From Gp6-AA40 sp050742535 (GTDB lineage: Bacteria > Acidobacteriota > Vicinamibacteria > Vicinamibacterales > UBA2999), in assembly GCA_050742535.1 (NCBI GenBank), contig JBOGIQ010000170.1, forward strand, positions 1 through 12,315: a DNA stretch of 12,315 bases, read 5' to 3'. A program made the position numbers and the translations under genes. The notes beneath the pieces are model-generated. The model worked only from the letters and a program-made list of their open reading frames with translations, was not told the origin of the DNA and ran no database searches. The number at the start of each line of letters is the position of its first letter. Positions within the stretch are counted from its first letter, which is position 1. Shown here piece after piece: positions 4,983-12,315 of this stretch.

Positions 4983-7667
4983 ATGCCAGTCGACGCAGGC
5001 ACGCGCTTTGGTCCGTACGAGATCCTTGGCCCGCTCGGTGCCGGCGGCATGGGCGAGGTCTACCGTGCGCGCGACACGCGTCTCGATCGGATCGTCGCCT
5101 TCAAGATCCTTGGCCCAAGCTTAGCTGACCAGCCGACGCACCGTGAACGGTTTCGCCGCGAGACGCGTGCGATTTCCTCCCTGAGCCACCCGAACATTTG
5201 CGTCTCGTTCGACGTCGGCGAGCAAGACGAGGTGGCGTTCCTCGTCATGGAGTATCTCGACGGAGAGACGCTGGCGGCGCGGCTCCTGCGCGGTCCGCTG
5301 CCGCGCCCAGAGGTCCTCCAGCGCGCGATCGAGATCGCGTCGGCGCTCGATCACGCCCATCGGCTTGGCATCGTCCACCGTGATCTGAAGCCAAGCAACG
5401 TCATGCTGACGCAGGCGGGCGCCAAGCTGCTTGATTTCGGTCTGGCCAAGATTCAGCACCTCGAGTTTCCGCTCGCCTCCGCAACCGCGACCATCCCGGC
5501 GGCCGCCGCGACCGCCGAGGGCAGCATCGTCGGCACGTTTCAGTACATGGCACCGGAACAGCTCGAAGGCAAGGATGCCGACGCGCGTACGGATGTGTTT
5601 GCGTTCGGCACGCTCGTGTACGAAATGGCTACCGGGCAGAAGGTCTTCACCGCAGGCAGTCAAGCCAGTCTGATCGCGGCCATTCTCCGGGCCGATGCGC
5701 CACGCCTCTCGTCGATTGACCCGCTCACGCCGGCCTCGCTCGATCACGTCGTCGCGCGATGCCTGGCGAAGAACCCGGACGACCGGTGGCAAACGGCGCG
5801 CGATCTGATGCTGGAACTGCGCGAGATCGCACGGCGGGGCGTCGATCACACGCCGATCACGGCGGCGCCACCGGCGATTCGCCCGGGACAGCACGCCGGC
5901 CCGCGCCCGTCGCGCGAGCGTGCCGCCTGGGCCGTTGCGATGGCCGCCACCGTGGTCGCGGTCATTGTGGGCGGGCTGTATGTCAGGACCATGTGGACGG
6001 ACCAGCCCACGACCACTGCTGCGATCCGATCGGAGATTCCGGCGCCCGCCAGCACGATTGTCGGAGCCATCGCGTTATCGCCGGACGGTCGGCGCCTGGC
6101 GTTTGTCGGCCGCAACGGATGGACGACTCGGCTGTGGGTTCGCGCGCTCGATTCGGTGACGGCGCAGCCACTCGGTAATACCGACGGCGCCGATTACCCG
6201 TTCTGGTCCCCGGATGGACAGTCACTCGGATTCTTTGCCGACGGAAAGCTGAAACGGATCGCCGTGTCCGGCGGCCCTGCACAAACGCTGGCGGACGCGC
6301 CGAACTCGCGGGGCGGCACATGGGGCCGCACGGGTGTCATCGTGTTCTCGCCGGATACGAGGACGCTCTTTCGCGTTCCCGAGGAAGGGGGACGCACCGA
6401 CGAGATCACCACGCTGGACGCCTCGCGTGGCGAGCTTTCGCACCGGTGGCCGGTGTTTCTGCCGGATGGACGGCGGTTCCTCTACCTGGCCCAGGGCTCG
6501 GTTCAGGAGCATCGCGGCCTCTTTGTCGGATCCATCGACAGGTCGCAACCAACATTTGTCGTCCGTACGGAAAACAACGGCGCGCTTTCTGCGGCTGGAT
6601 ACCTCCTCTTTCGCCGGGACAGTACCCTGATGGCGCAGCGGTTCGATGCAGAGCGCCTCCGTCTCGATGGCGATCCGGTTGCACTGGCAACGCCGGTTGC
6701 GGTCAACGGGCTGGAACGCGCGCAATTCGACATTGCAGCCGGCACGCTGGTGTACCGCCGGGGGGCGTTTCTGGGCCGCAGCGAGCTGGTCTGGATGGAC
6801 CGCAAGGGTCAGCGGGTCGGCCAGATCGGCACGGCAGGCGACTTCAGGGCGGTCCGGATCTCACCGGACGGACGTCACGTGGCGTTCGCGATCGAAGATC
6901 AACGCGTCGGCACGCCCGATGTCTGGATACACGACGTCGCGCGCAACGAGGCGACGCGATTTACGTTTGACCCGGGTACCGACAGAGATCCGATCTGGTC
7001 GCCGGAAGGAACCCGACTGGCCGTTCGATCGAACCGCCACGAGCGGTTCAACGTCTACGCGCGGGCCTTCAACAGCGTCGGCGGGGAGCAGCTTCTGTAC
7101 GATTCCACCGAAAACGCGAATATCCACGACTGGTCGCGCGATGGACAGTTCATGCTCTTTACACGTATGGATCCTGCCGGCAAGACGGGCCGCGACGTCT
7201 GGGTCCTGCCGGTCGATGGACCGCGCGCGCAGTATCCACTGCTCCAGGCGCCGCTCAATCAGGACTATCCACGGTTTTCACGAAGCGGGCGGTTGCTGTC
7301 GTACCAGGCCGATGATTCGGGCCGTCCCAAGGTCTTCGTCATGCCGTATCCGGCCACTGGCGATCAATGGGAGGTCTCACCCGACGGAGGCGCACAGCCG
7401 ATCTGGCGCGCTGACGGCACCGAGCTGTTTTACGTCGCGCCGGACAACAGCGTAATGGCCGTTGACGTGCGCCGCGAAAACGCCACGGTCCAGTTCGGTA
7501 CGCCGCGTCGCTTGTTCCAGGCGCCGATCGTCGTGCTTCCCGCGCGACAGCCCAGTTGGACGTGGGATGTGTCTCCCGACGGGGGCCGGTTCCTGCTCAT
7601 CCTCGGCATCGACGATGAGGCCCCGGTCACGCTGGTGACAAACTGGCAGTCGGATCTGGCGAAGTAG
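4983..7667 (+). CDS. Membrane Ser/Thr protein kinase with PD40/TolB-like propeller
   Basis: This 894-residue kinase phosphorylates Ser/Thr on unknown targets. All core kinase elements are present: glycine loop GAGGMG (19-24), ATP-binding K41 in VAFK, helix-C E60, HRDLKPSN (132-139), DFG (151-153) and APE (190-192), so it should be active. The segment between DFG and APE is long and Ala/Thr-rich, with several Thr that could be autophosphorylated. A Pro-rich juxtamembrane stretch leads to a single membrane segment at about 316-336. From about residue 350 to the end there are roughly ten SPDG-type PD40 repeats (for example SPDGRRLAFVG, SPDGQSLGFF, SPDGRHVAFA, SPDGGRFLLIL), which form a TolB-like propeller likely to lie in the periplasm as a sensor or binding domain. 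This layout is very common in Acidobacteria. The FHA protein upstream and the receptor gene converging 11 bases downstream are possible partners, by context only. Confidence 0.95.
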   Translation: MPVDAGTRFGPYEILGPLGAGGMGEVYRARDTRLDRIVAFKILGPSLADQPTHRERFRRETRAISSLSHPNICVSFDVGEQDEVAFLVMEYLDGETLAARLLRGPLPRPEVLQRAIEIASALDHAHRLGIVHRDLKPSNVMLTQAGAKLLDFGLAKIQHLEFPLASATATIPAAAATAEGSIVGTFQYMAPEQLEGKDADARTDVFAFGTLVYEMATGQKVFTAGSQASLIAAILRADAPRLSSIDPLTPASLDHVVARCLAKNPDDRWQTARDLMLELREIARRGVDHTPITAAPPAIRPGQHAGPRPSRERAAWAVAMAATVVAVIVGGLYVRTMWTDQPTTTAAIRSEIPAPASTIVGAIALSPDGRRLAFVGRNGWTTRLWVRALDSVTAQPLGNTDGADYPFWSPDGQSLGFFADGKLKRIAVSGGPAQTLADAPNSRGGTWGRTGVIVFSPDTRTLFRVPEEGGRTDEITTLDASRGELSHRWPVFLPDGRRFLYLAQGSVQEHRGLFVGSIDRSQPTFVVRTENNGALSAAGYLLFRRDSTLMAQRFDAERLRLDGDPVALATPVAVNGLERAQFDIAAGTLVYRRGAFLGRSELVWMDRKGQRVGQIGTAGDFRAVRISPDGRHVAFAIEDQRVGTPDVWIHDVARNEATRFTFDPGTDRDPIWSPEGTRLAVRSNRHERFNVYARAFNSVGGEQLLYDSTENANIHDWSRDGQFMLFTRMDPAGKTGRDVWVLPVDGPRAQYPLLQAPLNQDYPRFSRSGRLLSYQADDSGRPKVFVMPYPATGDQWEVSPDGGAQPIWRADGTELFYVAPDNSVMAVDVRRENATVQFGTPRRLFQAPIVVLPARQPSWTWDVSPDGGRFLLILGIDDEAPVTLVTNWQSDLAK

Positions 7668-7678
7668 AGTTGAGGTTC

Positions 7679-10372
7679 TTAGAAGTCCACCCGAATACCA
7701 ACCTGGATCTGCCGCGGGTCGCCGGACGCGGTTGGGCTGCCGAAGGTGGTGTTGGCGATACTGCCGTCGAAGCCAGTCCAGTTCGGTTGATTCATGATGT
7801 TGAAGGCCTCGGCGAGCAGTTCTACCCGGTGCCGGCCCAGCGTGACGACCTTTGACAGGCGGACGTCGAGTTGCCATGCAGCCGCGCCCCGCTCCGAATT
7901 GCGGGACACGCCCGGCGGCCGATCGTTCACCGCCAGATCTCCGTTATCGTCGCTGCCGGTGGTGACGTTATAGGGAAACGCGCTGCGCGCCGTCAGCAGC
8001 GTGGTCAGTCGCAGCGCGAAGGGAAGATCGACATTCGTGCTGGTGGACAGGCGATGACGCGCGTCGCTCGACGCCGGGCCACGCTCGGCGGCAAAGTTGC
8101 GCTGGTCCTGCGCCAGAAACTCCCAGTCCTCCGTATCGCGCTCTGCGCGCGCCCATGTATAGGAGACTCCGTACGAGTGCCGTGAGGAGTGCCGCTTGCG
8201 AAAGCCGGCCTGCAGGGCGCGATACCACGAGTGTCCGTTCGAGTCGCGCGTGAGGATTCGCTGGAATGCCGGATCGGGCCGCGGACGTCCCGGGCTCTCG
8301 AGGTTGGGGTAGTTCAAATCGATCGACCGAAGCAGCTCCCGGCCACGCGCCCAGACGCCGTCAACCGTCAGCGCGAAGGGACCGCGCATCTGGCGGATTC
8401 CGACGCTGACCTGCCTGGTGACCGGCGTGTCCATCCCCGGCGCCAGCACAGTGGTGCTCGGGATGCTGAGGTTGATCGAGCCGGCGCGCCGCGGGTTCGG
8501 ACCGAAGGGATCCGGATACCCTGGATTCGCGAACAGCGTCTGCGTCACCGTGGCCGCCCGCAGTGCGTTGCTCGAGATGATCAGGAGCACCTGGTCGTAG
8601 AACAGGCCGTAGCTGCCGCGCAGCACCAGGCTGCCGTCGCGGCGGAGACCGTACGCCACTCCGAGCCGAGGCGCCAGATTATCGGGGTCGTGCGAAATGC
8701 CCGGCGCGTCCTGATAGTCCCAGCGCACGCCGGCGTTCACGGTCAGGCGCGCCGTCGGCGTCCATGAGTCCTGCGCGAAGCCGGCGTAGATCCCGCCGCG
8801 AAAATCGGTGTCGGGATCGCCGACATTGCGCAGGTAGCGCACGGGATACGTCGCGCCAACGGCGGCATCGAACGGGAGGTTCGTACCAAAGGTGAAAATA
8901 CCGTCGAATCCGGCCGGCTCGCGCCCGCTCTCGCGCACCAGGCTCGCATCGACACCAAACTTGATCGAGTGATCCCCGAGAACGTCCGGCACCAGCCATG
9001 TGTACGCGCTCAGACCCTGCCACCGCGTCTCGATGGTTTCGGACGGACTGACCGGCGACTTGCCGAGCAGGAGCCCCGGACGATTCTCGGCAGGACATCC
9101 GGGACAATACCGGGTGACATCGGACTCGTTCCGCCGCCGTGCACCCTGAAACTTCAACTCCAACAGACGGCGCGACCCGAGCACGTGGTTGTAGAGAATC
9201 GCCGCATCCTGATTGAGCCGGCTGATATCCGCGTGGCGTTCCGGGGCAATGAGTCCGACCGAGCCAGGGTCGCTCGTCTGATTTGTCTCGCGCACACGGT
9301 CGAGGCGGTAGCGGGCAGTCAACCGCCGGGCTCCCGCGGTGAGGTCGCCACGAGCGAGCAGCAGCGTCGATCGGCTCGTCACCGGAAGGCTCGCCTCGGC
9401 GCCGGGCCGGAACAGCTGCAGGACCGTTGACGTGACAAATTGTTGTGTATCTCGATTGGTCTGCTCGGCCGAGGCAAAGAAGAAGACACGATCGCGGCGA
9501 ATGGGACCGCCGATGAACCCACCGGCGATCTGTTGCTGCAACGGTGACTTCGTTTCCGGTGGCGACAGCAGATATGCCTCCCGCGGCGTCGCGTCCCACC
9601 TGTCGTCGCGATGGTAGTAAAAGGCGCGTCCCTGGTACTGGTTCGTACCGGCGCGGGTCACCAGGCTGACGATCGCGCCTGACGCCTGGCCGTACTCCGC
9701 ACTGTAGCTGTTCGACAGCACCATGAACTCGCTGATCGCGTCGAGAGACAACGTGCCGCGGATGTTCGACAGGCGGTTGTCGTCGATGCTGAGGCCATCG
9801 ACCAGAAACGTGTTGTTGCGGCCATGCTGTCCCGCAGCGGTGATTCCGACTGCCGTGGTTCGCATCGTGCCGGCCATTGCGCCGATGCCGGGGGCCAGGC
9901 TCGCCAGGCTGACGACATCGCGTTCGGTCACCGGCAGCTCGTCGATCTCCGCGGTCGTGAACGCGCGTCCCACCGTGGTCAGCGGCACGCCGCCGATCGG
10001 CGCATCCGCGGCGACCGTCACGCGGTCGATCACCCCGCCGATGCGCATGGTCAGTGCGAGGGCAATCTCGTCGTTCAGCGCGAGCATCATGTCCGACTGG
10101 ACAACGTCCGCGAATGGCGGCAGCGCCGCGCGCAACTCGTACCGGCCTGGCGCCAGCCCGATGACGCGAAAGGAGCCGCGGGCATCGGTCGTCGCCGTTC
10201 GCGATTCGCCGGTGCCGAGATGGCGGAGGGTAACCGTTACGCCCGGGAGCACGCCGCGCTGCTCGTCGGTCACCGTTCCGAATACGGTCGCCGACGTCGA
10301 CTGCGCCCAGACGGCACCGGGGACGGCGCCGACCGTCAGCGCAAGAAGGACGCAGACCGCAACCTCCCTCAT
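7679..10372 (-). CDS. TonB-dependent receptor, Oar-like, with N-terminal carboxypeptidase-regulatory-like domain
   Basis: This 897-residue protein is an outer-membrane receptor that would import a substrate using TonB energy. A Sec signal peptide (core VCVLLALTVGAVPG) ends near AVWAQ at residue 24. Residues about 27-112 match the carboxypeptidase-regulatory-like sandwich common in this receptor class (VFGTVTDEQRGVLPGVTVTL, then TDARGSFRVIGLAPGRYEL). A plug follows at about 120-250, with FLVDGLSIDDNRLSNIRG and EYGQASGAIVSLVTRAGTN. The rest is a beta-barrel ending in Phe (VGIRVDF), as outer-membrane proteins do. A CPGC motif sits in what should be an extracellular loop. I see no clear TonB box, which is usual for Oar-like members. 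No strong ribosome binding site precedes the ATG; the AGGGAGG lies just inside the gene. The ligand is unknown. The divergent esterase and the convergent kinase are its neighbours. Confidence 0.93.
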   Translation of the reverse strand: MREVAVCVLLALTVGAVPGAVWAQSTSATVFGTVTDEQRGVLPGVTVTLRHLGTGESRTATTDARGSFRVIGLAPGRYELRAALPPFADVVQSDMMLALNDEIALALTMRIGGVIDRVTVAADAPIGGVPLTTVGRAFTTAEIDELPVTERDVVSLASLAPGIGAMAGTMRTTAVGITAAGQHGRNNTFLVDGLSIDDNRLSNIRGTLSLDAISEFMVLSNSYSAEYGQASGAIVSLVTRAGTNQYQGRAFYYHRDDRWDATPREAYLLSPPETKSPLQQQIAGGFIGGPIRRDRVFFFASAEQTNRDTQQFVTSTVLQLFRPGAEASLPVTSRSTLLLARGDLTAGARRLTARYRLDRVRETNQTSDPGSVGLIAPERHADISRLNQDAAILYNHVLGSRRLLELKFQGARRRNESDVTRYCPGCPAENRPGLLLGKSPVSPSETIETRWQGLSAYTWLVPDVLGDHSIKFGVDASLVRESGREPAGFDGIFTFGTNLPFDAAVGATYPVRYLRNVGDPDTDFRGGIYAGFAQDSWTPTARLTVNAGVRWDYQDAPGISHDPDNLAPRLGVAYGLRRDGSLVLRGSYGLFYDQVLLIISSNALRAATVTQTLFANPGYPDPFGPNPRRAGSINLSIPSTTVLAPGMDTPVTRQVSVGIRQMRGPFALTVDGVWARGRELLRSIDLNYPNLESPGRPRPDPAFQRILTRDSNGHSWYRALQAGFRKRHSSRHSYGVSYTWARAERDTEDWEFLAQDQRNFAAERGPASSDARHRLSTSTNVDLPFALRLTTLLTARSAFPYNVTTGSDDNGDLAVNDRPPGVSRNSERGAAAWQLDVRLSKVVTLGRHRVELLAEAFNIMNQPNWTGFDGSIANTTFGSPTASGDPRQIQVGIRVDF

Positions 10373-10480
10373 GTAATCAACGCTGACGTCGAACCCAGCG
10401 AAAGACCATCGAATTCCCAGCCATTGCCAAAGACTGCATCAGGGCGGCCGTCCCATATTACGCCGACAGCGCGAAACGCG

Positions 10481-10486
10481 AGGAGG
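10481..10486 (+). promoter_or_regulatory. Ribosome binding site of the carboxylesterase gene
   Basis: A perfect AGGAGG lies 6 bases before the ATG at 10493. It decides the start: the frame is open much further upstream (to 9824) over the receptor gene, but only this ATG has a binding site, and a signal peptide follows it. Confidence 0.85.
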
Positions 10487-10492
10487 CGAGTT

Positions 10493-12139
10493 ATGAAAGG
10501 TATGACACAGGCGGTGACACTGGCGATCACGTGCGCCGCGGCGGCGCTCATGTCGTCCGAGGTGACGCACACGCAGTCCGGCAGCTGTTTCGTTGGCACC
10601 ACCGCCGGAAGCATTCAAGGTCTGGATCGCGGGTTGTCGTGTGCGTTTCTGGGTATTCGGTACGCTGCGGCGCCCACAGGCAGCCTGCGCTGGACGCGGC
10701 CGCAGCCAGCAGCGGCCTGGGCGCCAGCGACGTTCAACGCTACCGTGCCACCGCCGTCATGCGCGCAGATCAGCGCCGCGAACGGTCAACCGACGGGGGT
10801 CGAGGATTGCCTGATGCTGAACGTCTGGACGCCGAATCCGGTTCCGGCGTCGGGCGCGCCCGTCATCGTGTGGATCCATGGCGGAGGATTTGTGAACGCA
10901 TCCGCCAACTTCGCCTCACAGAACGGGCAGAACCTCGCGGCGCTGACGGGCGCAGTCGTCGTGGCGCCGAACTACCGCCTTGGGCCGTTTGGCTTTCTGG
11001 GCCACAGCGCACTCGCTGGTGAGGACAGCGCGGCGGGGAACTATGGTCTGCTCGATCAGCGTGCCGCGCTGATATGGGTCCGCGACCATATCGCCTCGTT
11101 CGGCGGCGACCCGAACAACGTCACGCTCGCCGGTCAATCGGCGGGAGCGCACAGTGTGAGTCTCCATCTGGTGGCGCCGGGAAGTTCGGGCCTGTTCCAC
11201 CGGGCGATCATGCAAAGCGGCTCCGCGTCGTTCCGGGTGCGTGATGCGGCCGACGCGCGCCAGCAGGGCAGCGAGTTCGCCACGGCCCTCGGCTGCACCG
11301 GCTCCGATGCGGCGGCCGTGCTCGCCTGCCTCCGCTCGAAAACGCAGAACCAGGTGCTCACGGCACGTCCTCCCAGTCAGTTCGAGGAGTTCAACGAAAC
11401 CGGCCGGACGCAGTGGACACCGATCGTGGACGGCGTCGAGATTCCCGATCAGCCACGGTCTCGATACCATCAGGGTGCGTTCGCTCGTGTGCCCGTTCTT
11501 CTCGGGACCAACCGCGACGAAGGCTGGACGTTCGTGAACCGCAGCTTCCCAGCCGGCCTGACAGCAGCCCAGTACGAAACCGCCGTCGAGACCGAATTCG
11601 GCTTCGACGCCGCAGCCATCCTCGCGAAGTATCCCGCCGCGGACTTTCCATCGCCGAAGCATGCACTGGCACAGCTCGCCGGTGACGTCGAGTACGTCTG
11701 CGAGGCGAATCGAGTGGCCAGTCTGATCGAGCGAACCAGGACGCCGGTGTTCCTCTACTCGTTCGAATACGAGGTCGACCCGGTTGTCGTCGATCGGGTC
11801 GTTCACGGACTCGAAGTGAATTTCGTGTTCGGCAACAACTTCGGCCCGCCGCTATTCGCCCCGTATGTTCTCAATGCGACCGACCTCGCGCTCTTCCGTG
11901 CGATCAGCGGCTACTGGACCCGCTTCGCGCGGACCGGAAATCCCAACACCGACGACCCGACCGTCGTTCACTGGCCAGCGTTCAAGCATCCGACCGGAGC
12001 GGGACGCGGGTCGGATAAGTACCTGACGTTCGACCTCACCATCAGCGAAGCAAAACGGCAGCGCGAGACATACTGCGACGTCTGGGAACCGTTGTTCCTG
12101 CGATCGATTGCCGGAGCCGTGCCCGCATCGGCGCCGTGA
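10493..12139 (+). CDS. Secreted type-B carboxylesterase
   Basis: This 548-residue alpha/beta-hydrolase of the carboxylesterase/cholinesterase family hydrolyses carboxylic esters. A signal peptide (MKGMTQAVTLAITCAAAALM) is followed by the mature part. Family landmarks are CAFLGIRYA, EDCLMLNVW, and the oxyanion-hole HGGGF. The nucleophile is S216 in LAGQSAGAHS, where most relatives have GESAG. The acid is E343 in GTNRDEGW and the base is H438 in VVHGLEVNFVFGN, so the triad is complete. Paired cysteines (CAFL with EDC, and GCTG with ACLR) suggest the disulfides usual in secreted members. The length is normal for the family. The gene is divergent from the receptor across a 120-base gap. The substrate is unknown; lipid, aromatic or hemicellulose esters are all possible. 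Confidence 0.94.
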   Translation: MKGMTQAVTLAITCAAAALMSSEVTHTQSGSCFVGTTAGSIQGLDRGLSCAFLGIRYAAAPTGSLRWTRPQPAAAWAPATFNATVPPPSCAQISAANGQPTGVEDCLMLNVWTPNPVPASGAPVIVWIHGGGFVNASANFASQNGQNLAALTGAVVVAPNYRLGPFGFLGHSALAGEDSAAGNYGLLDQRAALIWVRDHIASFGGDPNNVTLAGQSAGAHSVSLHLVAPGSSGLFHRAIMQSGSASFRVRDAADARQQGSEFATALGCTGSDAAAVLACLRSKTQNQVLTARPPSQFEEFNETGRTQWTPIVDGVEIPDQPRSRYHQGAFARVPVLLGTNRDEGWTFVNRSFPAGLTAAQYETAVETEFGFDAAAILAKYPAADFPSPKHALAQLAGDVEYVCEANRVASLIERTRTPVFLYSFEYEVDPVVVDRVVHGLEVNFVFGNNFGPPLFAPYVLNATDLALFRAISGYWTRFARTGNPNTDDPTVVHWPAFKHPTGAGRGSDKYLTFDLTISEAKRQRETYCDVWEPLFLRSIAGAVPASAP

Positions 12140-12155
12140 CATCATCGGGCGGCCG

Positions 12156-12197
12156 GTGTCTTACGCCTGTGTTACGATCTGATCGTGAGTAAGACAC
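12156..12197. repeat. Inverted repeat spanning the RHH gene start, possible operator
   Basis: GTGTCTTAC (12156-12164) and GTAAGACAC (12189-12197) form a perfect 9-bp inverted repeat. A third, shorter copy, GTGTTAC (12169-12175), lies between them in the same direction as the left arm. The repeat encloses the putative -10 box and the GTG start. Ribbon-helix-helix proteins often bind such repeats and repress their own genes, so autoregulation is plausible but unproven. Confidence 0.6.
12173..12178 (+). promoter_or_regulatory. Possible -10 box (TACGAT) of the RHH gene
   Basis: TACGAT matches four of six consensus positions and ends 6 bases before the GTG at 12185, which would place the transcription start at or near the start codon and give a leaderless mRNA. 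No ribosome binding site is visible, in keeping with that. No clear -35 is present. Confidence 0.4.
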
Positions 12198-12315
12198 TGA
12201 CCATCCGGCTGCCTCAGGCGCAGGACGAAGCCCTTACCCGGCGCGCCGAGGCGCTCGGCCGCACCCGCTCCGACCTGGTGCGCGAGCTGATCGAGCGCGG
12301 CCTGCAGGACCCGCC
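12185..12315 (+). CDS. Ribbon-helix-helix (CopG-like) protein, 3' end outside the window
   Basis: The first 43 residues are visible. They match the ribbon-helix-helix DNA-binding fold: a short basic beta-strand with alternating residues (KTLTIRLPQ), helix 1 (DEALTRRAEALG), a turn (RTRSD) and helix 2 (LVRELIERGLQD). Such proteins bind DNA as dimers and are often antitoxins or autorepressors. The start is GTG; no ATG occurs in frame between it and the esterase stop 48 bases upstream. The gene lies within an inverted repeat that could be its operator. A toxin partner such as a PIN-domain RNase would be expected immediately downstream if this is an antitoxin, but that region is outside the window, so the toxin-antitoxin reading is only a possibility. 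Confidence 0.75.
   Translation, partial: MSKTLTIRLPQAQDEALTRRAEALGRTRSDLVRELIERGLQDP

Noticed and set aside
8679..9599. 306-codon minus-strand frame inside the receptor gene
   Set aside because: It is an alternative frame of the receptor, Arg-rich, with no domain or start signal.
9824..10492. Upstream extension of the esterase frame
   Set aside because: It runs antisense over the receptor's N-terminus and encodes an Arg-rich peptide. The AGGAGG site and signal peptide place the real start at 10493.
7679..12139. A polysaccharide utilization locus
   Set aside because: There is no SusD-like protein, glycoside hydrolase or dedicated sensor; a receptor plus one esterase is not enough.

Overview
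The window (about 65% GC by eye) looks like chromosomal DNA from an Acidobacteriota member, most likely the Vicinamibacteria lineage. This is inferred from the gene types and not from a marker gene: a Ser/Thr kinase fused through one membrane segment to a PD40/TolB-like propeller, an Oar-like TonB-dependent receptor with an N-terminal carboxypeptidase-regulatory-like domain, a winged-helix/FHA protein, a DLTGYW-type secreted protein of unknown function, and an intergenic hairpin pair containing GTCCGCCTTCAGGCGGAC. I recall that last element as a dispersed repeat in this group.

Layout. Bases 1-3260 (+) hold a tight operon of exported proteins: a metallo-beta-lactamase-fold hydrolase cut by the left edge, a conserved secreted protein of unknown function (ATGA overlap), and a Tat-exported amidase (4-base gap). 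Bases 3261-3483 are a convergent intergenic region with two TTCA-loop hairpins and a near-palindrome. Bases 3484-4149 (-) encode the winged-helix/FHA protein. It is divergent from a small lipoprotein (4238-4927, +), which is followed by the kinase-propeller gene (4983-7667, +). The kinase has a TATAAT box within an inverted repeat that ends at its start codon. The TonB-dependent receptor gene (7679-10372, -) converges on the kinase with only 11 bases between them. A secreted type-B carboxylesterase (10493-12139, +) is divergent from the receptor. The right edge cuts a ribbon-helix-helix gene (from 12185, +) that appears leaderless and has an inverted repeat spanning its start.

How the parts may work together. 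Most products act outside the cytoplasm: hydrolases, receptor and lipoprotein. This fits a heterotroph that breaks down and imports organic compounds. The kinase and the FHA protein could form a phospho-signalling pair, because FHA domains bind phosphothreonine; this rests on proximity and family knowledge only. I found no RNA gene, CRISPR array, transposase, prophage gene or obvious new multi-gene defence system. The most unusual signals are small DNA elements: the dyad around the kinase promoter, the dyad around the ribbon-helix-helix start, and the tandem hairpin repeat.
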